A stretch of 48,118 nt of DNA, from assembly GCA_964499575.1 (NCBI GenBank), contig CAZCLK010000012.1, positions 1-48,118 of the forward strand. Direction: 5' to 3'. How positions within the stretch are numbered: position 1 is the first letter of the stretch; each line of letters opens with the position of its first letter. Origin of the DNA: JAAYCT01 sp964499575 (GTDB lineage Bacteria > Bacillota > Clostridia > Saccharofermentanales > Saccharofermentanaceae). Positions 23,586-31,568 of the stretch are shown here, in pieces. The position numbers and the translations under genes were made by a program. The notes beneath the pieces were generated by a model. That model ran no database searches, was not told the origin of the DNA, and saw only the letters and a list, made by a program, of their open reading frames with translations.

Positions 23586-26270
23586 TCAGCGGAGGACCTT
23601 GACGATGTAGAGTCCGTCGGTCGAAAAAACAACCTCTCCCATCGAGCGAATGGTCGTGTCGCTGATATTGTCGTAGCTTACGCGCTCAAGATCGCCGACG
23701 ATGATGTACTCGACCTTATACTGATCCAGATAAGTCCGTACGAGCGAAACGTCCGTTGATGTGTAGATCGTATCGACCGCCAAATGACGCGGGTTGATAA
23801 TATCCTCCCACAGGTCCGGCTTTTCGGGATTCTGGATGAGCATACCCTGTTCATCAACGATACCCTGAAAGCGCCACAACCATTCATGAGTCTGCCAGCC
23901 GAAAATCGTCGGAAGGCCTGTATATGCGGATACAACGCAGTAGTCGGTATAACTGTTTAGCGCGCTGCCGTACGCCTCGCAAATGACCGGATTTCCGCGG
24001 ACATTCCGGTTTAAATAGTCAATGGCCTCCGCGTATGAAAGAAGTTCTCCATCAATATCTCCGACAATTTTCGGGCTGTTTCGGGTACGAAGCGCGTCGG
24101 TTCCGTCCAGACCCTTATATGCGTCCATTTCGATTTTTCCGGAACGTTGTTCAAGAGAAAGAAGGGTATAGTGACCCGGAACGAACACGAGGAGAGCAAG
24201 GATCAGCGAAAGAAACACACATAATGCCGACCGGTCGCCATTTCTTTTCTGATGCGAGAAAACGCGGAAAAGAGTGTACCCGAGAACCAGCGACAGAATG
24301 ATAAATGCTGCGAAGGCAAATTTGAACATTGTATTGGTCCGGTCGAAATCTCCCTGGTATATGTCGCGCACATAGATAAACTCAGGTGCCGCGAGCATCA
24401 GAAAACCGACGATTGCCGCACCGCACATGAAGATGTCCGCGCGATTTCTTGTGCCGAGAAAACGTGATACCGGATTACCGAAGTTATGAGGGTCACGTTC
24501 CTCGACATAATCCGGCTTCCTTTTTACTTTTCTGGGAGCGGAAGGCGCTCCGTCAAGTATTACCAGAACAATGAGAATTAACGCGAAAAGAATGTGAACA
24601 AACCAAAGGATAAAGAGTTGAAAAGGTGCTGTCCGGAATTTGACAAGGGCAATTGTGTTGGAGATCATCTCAAACCGGGATTGGAACGGAAGCGACAGAA
24701 TGAGCGCGGAAGAAAAGAGAAAGGACATGCCCAGTCCGGTTCGTGTCAGAGCGGTCGGTATAAGCGAAGTCAGAACGACGCAAACGAAAAAGATTAAGAT
24801 CTGGACTCCGACATGAATGATCGGAGACTGGGAAAGCTTTAAATATGCTCCGAGAATCATCGCGATCTGGAGACCGAATACCAGGGATCCGCCCCAGGAG
24901 GCAAACCGTTTCGAGTAAAGAGTGTTGAACAGGAGAAGTGCCATTGAAGAGAAAACGAAATAAATCAGAAAGTCCCAGTAGTTACACATCGTGCAGAGGC
25001 TCAGAAGAACCGCGGTGACAATGATCTCCGGTTTGAGAAGACTTTTCAGTTCATTGGCGACTTTCTCGAAAAAATTTCTCTGAGGTGCGGCCGTATCCTT
25101 AAGATCGACTTGCGCGACACTTTTATCCGCGCGGATATCGCGGAATACAAACACAAACAGAACCGCGATGATCGTTAAGACGATCATCATCGAAACGACA
25201 TGCGCGTGGAGGTCTCCGATCAGGTACGAGTAGAAGGGGAATTCGTGGATGGTGTAGTCGCCCGGCCGGATTAGTTTGCCGGCTTCGTCAAATAACTTTA
25301 CATCCGGGTTGTGGCCGATATAGCGCGTGGAGTTCGGATAAAAGAAAGCATCTGTTTGGCCGACTTTCGCGCCCAGCTTTTTGAAAAAAGAGAGAAACTG
25401 ATTGCCAAAACTATTCTCGTCGTAAAAAAATGAGTGAGAGTTGCCGAAGAAGCAAACGGCGAGTCCTGAGAGGATACCAACGCCGAATCGAATACCCGAC
25501 GCAGCCCGGAGCCCCTTCTTCACAGCCCCCTCGAAAAACATTTTTCCCAAAGAACACGCCATTGAGAATGCGATCGCGATGCTGCTGCACATGGCAAGAA
25601 CATAGGCAATGCCCGGCTTGATTCCGTTGAGTTTGGCGATGAACGCGTAGATATATTGGCCGTAATAGTAGTAATTGATGCTCTCTCCCGCAAGCCAGGG
25701 GTCCGGAGCGGGCAAGGACTCCGTCCGCAACAAAGAATTCAGAAAGGCAAAATCCATGAATTTTTCTTCGCCGTTGATCTCCGGGAAAATGCCTTTGATG
25801 AAGCAAAGGATCAGGAGGACCGCCGCGAAAAGGGCCTCGCTCCCGACCATCTCGATGACATTCTCGGGGCGCGAAAGACTATCCAAAGCTTCCTTTCGAA
25901 GACTCGGCAAGCCCCAGCACACGACGGCGAGAAGGAAGAGGCTTACAGATACCATCAGGCGCGAAAAGGGCAGAATTCCGGCATACGAAAAAGTCCAGAC
26001 AAACAGCGACGAGAAGAGGATCCCGATCGTTTTGGAAAAGCCGTAACCCTTGGTCCGAAATCCCGAAAAAATAAATGACGTCAGCGGCAGCGCGGCCAAT
26101 CCGAAGAAAAAAAGCGTCAGCCACCATACAAAAAAGGCGATCGCGTCACCGATGCCGTTACGGGATAGCAAAATATACGAAAAGAGAAACACGCAGACCG
26201 GCAGAAGCAGAGCCAGGGTAATCGGTAAGGGCTTAACCGTTCTGTGCGCTTTTTTTTTCAAATCGGTCAT
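23586..26270 (-). CDS. DUF2298 (YYY family) large integral membrane protein
   Basis: An 894-residue membrane protein with about 20 helices. PDPWLAGESINYYYYGQYIYA, with its run of tyrosines, and PFYSYLIGDLHAHV are the hallmark motifs of the DUF2298 (Chlor_Arch_YYY) family. These proteins have a layout like that of polytopic GT-C glycosyltransferases, with an aromatic-rich loop and a soluble C-terminal part (here residues about 725-894, holding GNPVICEAYG and TYCVVSAYTGLPTIFGWQTHEW-like stretches). A sugar-transfer role is an inference only. It is the last gene of an operon with an FAD enzyme and a DUF1015 protein; the gap to the FAD gene is 47 bases. GGGGGAAGA precedes the ATG. Confidence 0.85.
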   Translation of the reverse strand: MTDLKKKAHRTVKPLPITLALLLPVCVFLFSYILLSRNGIGDAIAFFVWWLTLFFFGLAALPLTSFIFSGFRTKGYGFSKTIGILFSSLFVWTFSYAGILPFSRLMVSVSLFLLAVVCWGLPSLRKEALDSLSRPENVIEMVGSEALFAAVLLILCFIKGIFPEINGEEKFMDFAFLNSLLRTESLPAPDPWLAGESINYYYYGQYIYAFIAKLNGIKPGIAYVLAMCSSIAIAFSMACSLGKMFFEGAVKKGLRAASGIRFGVGILSGLAVCFFGNSHSFFYDENSFGNQFLSFFKKLGAKVGQTDAFFYPNSTRYIGHNPDVKLFDEAGKLIRPGDYTIHEFPFYSYLIGDLHAHVVSMMIVLTIIAVLFVFVFRDIRADKSVAQVDLKDTAAPQRNFFEKVANELKSLLKPEIIVTAVLLSLCTMCNYWDFLIYFVFSSMALLLFNTLYSKRFASWGGSLVFGLQIAMILGAYLKLSQSPIIHVGVQILIFFVCVVLTSLIPTALTRTGLGMSFLFSSALILSLPFQSRFEMISNTIALVKFRTAPFQLFILWFVHILFALILIVLVILDGAPSAPRKVKRKPDYVEERDPHNFGNPVSRFLGTRNRADIFMCGAAIVGFLMLAAPEFIYVRDIYQGDFDRTNTMFKFAFAAFIILSLVLGYTLFRVFSHQKRNGDRSALCVFLSLILALLVFVPGHYTLLSLEQRSGKIEMDAYKGLDGTDALRTRNSPKIVGDIDGELLSYAEAIDYLNRNVRGNPVICEAYGSALNSYTDYCVVSAYTGLPTIFGWQTHEWLWRFQGIVDEQGMLIQNPEKPDLWEDIINPRHLAVDTIYTSTDVSLVRTYLDQYKVEYIIVGDLERVSYDNISDTTIRSMGEVVFSTDGLYIVKVLR

Positions 26271-26317
26271 GTCTTCCCCCTTCGCAACAATACCATGCGA
26301 TGATTAAACCGGTTGAA

Positions 26318-27397
26318 TCAGTAGATCCTCTCGATGACGGTCCCCGTATCCGCAAGAGGAGGCGCAAAAACCGAATCTTCGATCATACGCGCCGCCTCGT
26401 TGGCTTGGGCGATGGTCGGATCCATGCGGTATTCGGCCGGCTCTTTGCAGTCGCTGATCATCGCCAGACTGCAGAGATAAAGACCAGGCAGAGGTGTTGC
26501 CAGAGGCATCTTCGGAGCGGAGGTCGGCAGGGCGTAACGCGTTCGCGTCAGCCGCCAGGTCTTTATATCGCTTCGGACTAAAGTCGGATTCAGTTTTTGA
26601 AGATGCTTGAAGAATGCTTTGAAGACATCCGCGTCGGACTGGGTCCACATCGGGTGCGTGGTTTGAAAGGACCCGCTGAGGTAGAGAATGTGTCCCCCGT
26701 AACGCCGCTCGCCGACCAGATTCGTGTGCTGGATCAGTCGTTGAAACGGAAAGTCCTCCCCGAACGGACGCGAAAAACACCCGGTGAATTGACTTTTCAT
26801 CACCAAAAGAAGACTCATGTTCGCTTTGTATGTGATGTCCATCAGCGGGTCGCGAAAGTCCGTGGGCAGATCCAAATTGTGGGTGATGTGCGCCAAATTT
26901 CGGCAGGATCCGGTGAATAAAACAATATCGGAATCCAGGATGATGGTCGTGCAGTCGGCCAGTACACAGGAAACGTGGTATTGCCGCTTTCCCTCAAAGG
27001 TCGCGTCGATGTCCATGACGGTATACCCGTAATAGATAATCCCGTCATGGTCGGTAATCTCCTGAGACAGAGCGCTGACAAGGGAGTGGAAGCCCTTTTC
27101 GGGGTAGCCGAGTTTCTTCCTGCCGGCGCGACCGTACCAGAACGAATCATACCAGGAGATATCCTCATGAAGCCCGAGTTCCTTGAGCAGAGAAAGGGTG
27201 TTGCGGTCACTTTTTCGAAGATGATGCGGAATCAATTCGATATACTCATGCCCGATGCGCACGGACGCAAGCATTCCTCCGGGCGTCGAATGCTGTTCGA
27301 CGACCTGAACACGAAAACCGCGATGCGCAAGATGCCTGGCGCAAACCAAGCCGGTCAGGCCGGCGCCGATAATGCAAACGGAAGGGCGATTGGGCAT
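26318..27397 (-). CDS. FAD-dependent oxidoreductase, amine oxidase/desaturase/UGM-like fold
   Basis: A 359-residue flavoprotein. The dinucleotide-binding motif is GAGLTG (11-16), followed by the acidic end of the second strand (VVEQHSTPGGML), as in protoporphyrinogen oxidase, phytoene desaturase and UDP-galactopyranose mutase-like proteins. A C-terminal GLYLCSLAMISDCKEPAEYRM part resembles the second FAD contact. No membrane helix is seen. The start overlaps the DUF1015 stop (TGATG), so the two are coupled. Because it lies between DUF1015 and a large DUF2298 membrane protein, it may alter a lipid- or sugar-linked substrate, but the reaction is unknown. Confidence 0.78.
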   Translation of the reverse strand: MPNRPSVCIIGAGLTGLVCARHLAHRGFRVQVVEQHSTPGGMLASVRIGHEYIELIPHHLRKSDRNTLSLLKELGLHEDISWYDSFWYGRAGRKKLGYPEKGFHSLVSALSQEITDHDGIIYYGYTVMDIDATFEGKRQYHVSCVLADCTTIILDSDIVLFTGSCRNLAHITHNLDLPTDFRDPLMDITYKANMSLLLVMKSQFTGCFSRPFGEDFPFQRLIQHTNLVGERRYGGHILYLSGSFQTTHPMWTQSDADVFKAFFKHLQKLNPTLVRSDIKTWRLTRTRYALPTSAPKMPLATPLPGLYLCSLAMISDCKEPAEYRMDPTIAQANEAARMIEDSVFAPPLADTGTVIERIY

Positions 27398-28725
27398 CAG
27401 TTCGCCTCCTTTCGGGGATCGGTAATCATTTTTGCCTCGAAATAATACCGTTTTTCCCTTGCGTGGCCCATCGAAAAGGTTTTGCGCGGGAATACCCCTA
27501 TTTCGGCGAGCATCGAAAAGAAGGATTGCTTGGAGACGTCCGGCAGGATAAACCCGATCGAATCCGGTCCGGCGAGTTTACGGACGGATTCTTCCCCGTG
27601 GATGTAATCGACGCGCAGCGAATCGTCCGCCGCGATCGCTTCGTCCAGAAACATTTGAAGAGCGCCGACCGGAAGAGGATGCGGCGGTGTGCGAAGGGTC
27701 ATCCGAAAATGCTCGGATCCGTTTGTCACAAGAATGGTCCGGGTCCCGTCTTCAATGCCGTTGCCGTCGGCATCAGCCCAAGGAGTCAGCGAGAATCCGT
27801 TCTCCTTATAGTAAGCGGTCGCTTGTTCGCGAAAAGTGCTCAGTGTCATGCCAAAAAGAACACGGCAGATCGGCTCGAAATCGAGCCCGTCATCGTGTAT
27901 ATTTACAACCTCCGCGAGCGCGTAACGCGCCGGGTGAGTATCTCTTTGCTTCGCTGAAAGTCCTCCGCGAATATTATCCCAATGTGCCTTTGCCGTTGCG
28001 AGGGAATGGTTTCCGTCGCCGACCGCGAACAGAAGACCGTCCGCTGAGCGCTCAAGAAGCGCTTTCAGAGCGTTGGTGATATTTTCCGCGACAACAGAAG
28101 CGGCGTCACAATAAAAACCCTTCAGATGGCCGCCGTCCTGCATCAGTTCGGTATCGTAAACCGGGGGCGCTCCGGACAAGAGGGCGTAAGCCGGTTCGAT
28201 CACCGTGCGGTCGGGGTCGTCGATCAGCACCATGATATGGGGAAGCTCAACCGACGCATGCTCGCGAATGCGGACACGCGGAGGTATTCGTGACAACACC
28301 GTGCCTTCGGTCGGTCGGATCGGTTCGTACGTGCCGGGTGTGTGATCGTATCGCTCCAGATCGAGAGCGAGCATCAACCCTTTTCGAGAGGAGACATGCG
28401 CGGTCCTTCGATCGACGAGGATGAAGCCCGGCGGAAGCGCCCGGAATAATCTTTGGTCCAGGTAGTTGTCGATTGAGGCGTTGACCGCGGAGATTTTCGC
28501 GTCGACCTCACGGTCGGACAGGGTCTCCAGAAAAACCTCCGGCAGGACCATTCGAAGCGTCGAGGGCGCGTTGCCGACAATCTCCTCAGTCTCCGTCCAG
28601 TATTCCGGCTCGGAGGTGAACTGGTCGCAGGCGATGACAGACCAGCGATATAAATCAAGTCCGGGTGCGGGGAGAAGAATCTCCGGTGCCGCAATCGGAA
28701 GGAGGGGATCAAAACGAAAAACCAT
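27397..28725 (-). CDS. DUF1015 family protein
   Basis: A 442-residue soluble protein of the DUF1015 family. VVGDGNHSLATAKAHW-type residues, seen here as FAVGDGNHSLATAK, are the conserved core. The N-terminal FDPLLPIAAPEILLPAPG is also typical. Start ATG 28725 has GAGG six bases away; ATG 28737, which is 12 bases upstream, has no site. The function of the family is not established. Genes of this family occur near serA in other Clostridia as far as I recall, and the serA operon is close by here, but in opposite orientation. It is the first gene of the operon with the FAD enzyme and DUF2298. Confidence 0.82.
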   Translation of the reverse strand: MVFRFDPLLPIAAPEILLPAPGLDLYRWSVIACDQFTSEPEYWTETEEIVGNAPSTLRMVLPEVFLETLSDREVDAKISAVNASIDNYLDQRLFRALPPGFILVDRRTAHVSSRKGLMLALDLERYDHTPGTYEPIRPTEGTVLSRIPPRVRIREHASVELPHIMVLIDDPDRTVIEPAYALLSGAPPVYDTELMQDGGHLKGFYCDAASVVAENITNALKALLERSADGLLFAVGDGNHSLATAKAHWDNIRGGLSAKQRDTHPARYALAEVVNIHDDGLDFEPICRVLFGMTLSTFREQATAYYKENGFSLTPWADADGNGIEDGTRTILVTNGSEHFRMTLRTPPHPLPVGALQMFLDEAIAADDSLRVDYIHGEESVRKLAGPDSIGFILPDVSKQSFFSMLAEIGVFPRKTFSMGHAREKRYYFEAKMITDPRKEAN

Positions 28726-28760
28726 GAAAAACCTCATAAATTCAATAGAATGTATCGGTT

Positions 28761-28769
28761 ATTGTATCA
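28761..28769 (-). promoter_or_regulatory. Extended -10 promoter of the DUF1015 operon
   Basis: The minus strand reads TGA-TACAAT. Upstream bases GCGTTCTG match the promoter of the cell-wall hydrolase gene at 45312-45328. Transcription starts near 28754. Confidence 0.5.
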
Positions 28770-28858
28770 CAGAACGCAGGTCTTCTCCACGTCTCTTGGG
28801 GTGTTTTTTTACCTGCCGGAGTGATTTTCGGGGATAATATGATAACCGCCCGAACATT

Positions 28859-28887
28859 AAAAAAACGGATCCGGTCACTTCCCGGAT
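28859..28887 (-). terminator. Intrinsic terminator of the MFS gene, overlapping its stop codon
   Basis: On the minus strand ATCCGG (in the last codons) pairs with CCGGAT across GGAAGTGA-type loop bases that include the stop codon. CCG and seven T follow. The stem therefore begins before the gene ends. Confidence 0.65.
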
Positions 28888-30164
28888 GTAGCGCGTACCC
28901 GATCGATCGCAAGGAAACATAAAGTGAAGCAGATGAGGAAGAGAAGCGCGCCAAAAGGGATCAGTTTCAACGAAACACGCTCCGAAATCGCCGCGACGAG
29001 AAGCGGCAGCAAGGTATAACCGATGTTGGCCATCCCGAGCTGGTAGCCGATGGCCGTCGCCGACAAGGTGCCGAACCGAATGGGTGTATCCTGCATAACG
29101 CAAGGGAAAATCGGTGCGAAACCCAAACCGATCAAACCCAGGCCGATCGGACACAGAACGGTCGACTGAAGCGGCAGAATCAGAAGCACAAAACCCACAA
29201 GGCTGATGCCGATGCCCGACTTCACGGCCATGCTCGTCCCGATTTTTTCGACAAAGAAGCCGAACAGGATCCGGCCGCCGGTGATACATCCGTAATAGAT
29301 CGCGACCCACAGACCGGCCGACTCGAGCGAAACGTCTCTGGAAAAGCGTAAATATGTCGCACTCCAGAACCCGATTGTCGCCTCGGCACCGACATAAAAG
29401 AAAAAAGTGAGCATCGCCGCAAACAGACCGTGTTGTTTGAAAATCAGCAAAAAGCCGTCCCGGAAGCGTCTGAGAAAGGATTGTCCGGCTTGCGGCGTTC
29501 CCGGAACGGAGGATGTTGAATCGATTTTTTCGGCAGAAACGGGAAGACTATCGACTTTCACGAGAGACTCCTTTTTTTCGCCCGTTAACCCGGAAGGTCG
29601 CGCATTCTTTCCTTCAATCTTCCTCCATTCGGGAAGGGTGAAAAAAAACAGCGCGGCGAGGCTCAATTGAATCATCGATACGATCAGAAATCCGTTGTTC
29701 CATCGATGGGTCCAAAGGATTGCGTACGTCATAATGACCGGCCCGATCGAGGCTCCGATTCCCCAGAAGGCATGCAGCCAGTTCATGTGTCGGGATGTCA
29801 GATTCTTGGATACAAAATGATTGAGCGAGGAGTCGACTCCGCCGGCGCCGATTCCGTGCGGGATACTGAAGAGCACCATGACCGGGAAAACCGTTGAAAG
29901 CGAAAATCCGAAAATTGCGATCCCGGTCAGCAGACCGCTGAAAAGAATCATTTTTCCGGTCCCGATCCGCTTGAGGATATGTCCGCTCGAAAACGATGAG
30001 ATCGTCGATCCGACGGTTCCGATAATGCTCATAATGCTGGCGGCCGTCATCGGCAGGTCAAACTGCGTCCGGATTTCCGGCCAGGCAATCCCCATCAAGC
30101 CGTCCGGGAGTCCCAGACTGACGTACGCGAGGTAGATGATTATCAAAAGTAAATATGAAACCAT
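28875..30164 (-). CDS. Major facilitator superfamily permease, FucP/YfkF-like
   Basis: A 429-residue transporter with 12 predicted helices, split into two groups of six by a hydrophilic loop of about 50 residues (about 190-240, rich in Lys, Ser and Pro). LPDGLMGIAWPEI at the start and GHILKRIGTGK between helices 2 and 3 resemble sugar and metabolite carriers of the FucP group. The substrate is unknown. AAAGGAAC precedes the ATG. It is divergent from a WYL regulator gene with 287 bases between the start codons, so the regulator may control it. The terminator overlaps the stop codon. Confidence 0.85.
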   Translation of the reverse strand: MVSYLLLIIIYLAYVSLGLPDGLMGIAWPEIRTQFDLPMTAASIMSIIGTVGSTISSFSSGHILKRIGTGKMILFSGLLTGIAIFGFSLSTVFPVMVLFSIPHGIGAGGVDSSLNHFVSKNLTSRHMNWLHAFWGIGASIGPVIMTYAILWTHRWNNGFLIVSMIQLSLAALFFFTLPEWRKIEGKNARPSGLTGEKKESLVKVDSLPVSAEKIDSTSSVPGTPQAGQSFLRRFRDGFLLIFKQHGLFAAMLTFFFYVGAEATIGFWSATYLRFSRDVSLESAGLWVAIYYGCITGGRILFGFFVEKIGTSMAVKSGIGISLVGFVLLILPLQSTVLCPIGLGLIGLGFAPIFPCVMQDTPIRFGTLSATAIGYQLGMANIGYTLLPLLVAAISERVSLKLIPFGALLFLICFTLCFLAIDRVRATSGK

Positions 30165-30374
30165 TATGTCTGTTCCTTTTTCGACACGGGGAAAAAGCGC
30201 CGGTCAACAATTCATCCTTTGGATTATGGACGCACCGAAACGGTCCGTCAAGACGCCCGGATATCAGCCGGAGGATAACGGCGATGAGCAGATGAATCGC
30301 AGAAGAAAATACATTTTTTGACAACGGATACCGGAACCGTCTTTTTCCGGCGTCTGTCGTTCCGAAATGAACCG

Positions 30375-30393
30375 AATGTACCATCCAATGTAC
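30375..30393. promoter_or_regulatory. Direct repeat AATGTAC, possible operator of the WYL gene
   Basis: AATGTAC occurs at 30375-30381 and 30387-30393, a period of 12 bp, just upstream of the -10 box of the WYL gene. It may be a binding site for the WYL regulator itself or for control of the divergent MFS gene. Confidence 0.35.
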
Positions 30394-30401
30394 AATTGTT
30401 G

Positions 30402-30410
30402 TGTTATGAT
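30402..30410 (+). promoter_or_regulatory. Extended -10 promoter of the WYL regulator
   Basis: TGT-TATGAT fits the extended -10 in five of six core bases. The start of transcription near 30417 gives a leader of about 35 bases. Confidence 0.45.
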
Positions 30411-30451
30411 AAAAATTGAGTGTGAAGATCGTTATTCCGAAGGAGGTCGCT

Positions 30452-31444
30452 ATGGCGGGGAACGAGTATTCAAGGGCAAAAATACTCCACATCCTTAGGC
30501 TTTTGTATCAACGATCCGACGATGAACGCGGAGTGACTATGGCGGAGATTTTAGCATATCTGGAGGCGAACGGAGTCCCGGCGGAGCGCAAGTCGATCTA
30601 TCGGGATATCGCGATGCTGAAGGAGTGCGGGATCGAGATCGAGAAAAACAGCAGAAAACCCGTCGAATATTGTTTAATGAATCGGGCATTTGATATTGCC
30701 GAGCTGAGACTTCTTGCGGACGCCGTGCAATCCGCCAATTTCATATCCGAGGCGATGACCGGGAATTTACTTCGAAAAATCGAGACGCTGACCAGTTCCC
30801 GCAGTGCGGGGATTCTGAAAAGACAGGTGCATTTTGCGGGCCGGGTGAAGACGCAAAATGAGCACGTGCGCTATACGACTGCGACCATTCAGGAGGCAAT
30901 CCATGAAGGACGCCGGGTTCATTTCAAGTATATCGACTACGACCTGAGCAAGGGAAACTGTCCGCGACGCGGAGGTTCGGTATATGAGGTCAGCCCGTAT
31001 GCACTCGTGTGGAACGACGACAATTATTACCTGGTCGGGTACTATGAGCGGCGCGGACAGATCAATGTTTTTCGCGTGGACCGGATGAAGACGGTTGAGA
31101 TGACGGATATTTCTATTGCGCCGCAACCGACGGATTTCAGTCTGGCTGACTTTATCGAGACAAAATTCGGAATGTACGGCGGAGAGCGTGTAGGTTTGGA
31201 TCTTCGTTTCTCAAATGACCTGATCAATCCGGTCCTGGACCGGTTCGGCATGAAAACGCCGATCATTAAAGACGATGATGAGCATTTTATCGCGCACATC
31301 GAGGCGTCGGTCAGCCCGGTTTTCTTTTCGTGGATTTTTCAGTTCGGAGATCGGGCGCAAATCGTTCAGCCCGCGCGAATTGCCGGGGACTATGTCGCGT
31401 TTCTGAAATCTACCCTTGACGGAATGAATAAAGTCACGGATTAA
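30452..31444 (+). CDS. WYL domain transcriptional regulator
   Basis: A 330-residue regulator. ATG 30452 has AAGGAGG at 30440-30446 with five bases of spacing; an upstream TTG at 30416 is less likely. Residues 1-65 are a winged helix-turn-helix (VPAERKSIYRDIAMLKECGIEIE), and residues about 140-235 are the WYL domain, where VSPYALVWNDDNYYLVGY and FRVDRM are the conserved contacts. WYL proteins usually bind a small molecule or nucleic acid and regulate neighbouring genes or themselves. The C-terminal WCX-type extension is present. The likely target is itself or the divergent MFS gene. Confidence 0.88.
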   Translation: MAGNEYSRAKILHILRLLYQRSDDERGVTMAEILAYLEANGVPAERKSIYRDIAMLKECGIEIEKNSRKPVEYCLMNRAFDIAELRLLADAVQSANFISEAMTGNLLRKIETLTSSRSAGILKRQVHFAGRVKTQNEHVRYTTATIQEAIHEGRRVHFKYIDYDLSKGNCPRRGGSVYEVSPYALVWNDDNYYLVGYYERRGQINVFRVDRMKTVEMTDISIAPQPTDFSLADFIETKFGMYGGERVGLDLRFSNDLINPVLDRFGMKTPIIKDDDEHFIAHIEASVSPVFFSWIFQFGDRAQIVQPARIAGDYVAFLKSTLDGMNKVTD

Positions 31445-31463
31445 TCGTTTCGCCCTTCCGTTG

Positions 31464-31492
31464 TTGCGGGTCGGCCCTGATTCATGTACAAT
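31464..31492 (+). promoter_or_regulatory. Promoter of alaS
   Basis: TTGCGG (31464-31469) and TACAAT (31487-31492) are 17 bp apart. Transcription would start near 31499, giving a leader of about 70 bases. Confidence 0.5.
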
Positions 31493-31501
31493 CAACTATT
31501 A

Positions 31502-31541
31502 GCGAAAAGCGTTGTCATGGTGCGTTCCGTGTGCTTTTTGC
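31502..31541 (+). promoter_or_regulatory. Hairpin in the alaS leader
   Basis: GCGAAAAGC (31502-31510) pairs with GCTTTTTGC (31533-31541), a nine-base stem with one G-U pair, starting near the predicted 5' end of the mRNA. The loop may hold a further short stem. There is no room for, and no sign of, a T-box leader. It may stabilise the message. Confidence 0.35.
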
Positions 31542-31568
31542 GAGTCGTACGCAGGATCGGAGCAGGAT

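Noticed and set aside
31445..31568. T-box leader upstream of alaS
   Set aside because: The promoter leaves only about 70 bases of leader and the T-box sequence and specifier stem are absent.
31512..31568. Longer start for alaS
   Set aside because: The extra 19 residues are not family-like and the leader hairpin lies there.
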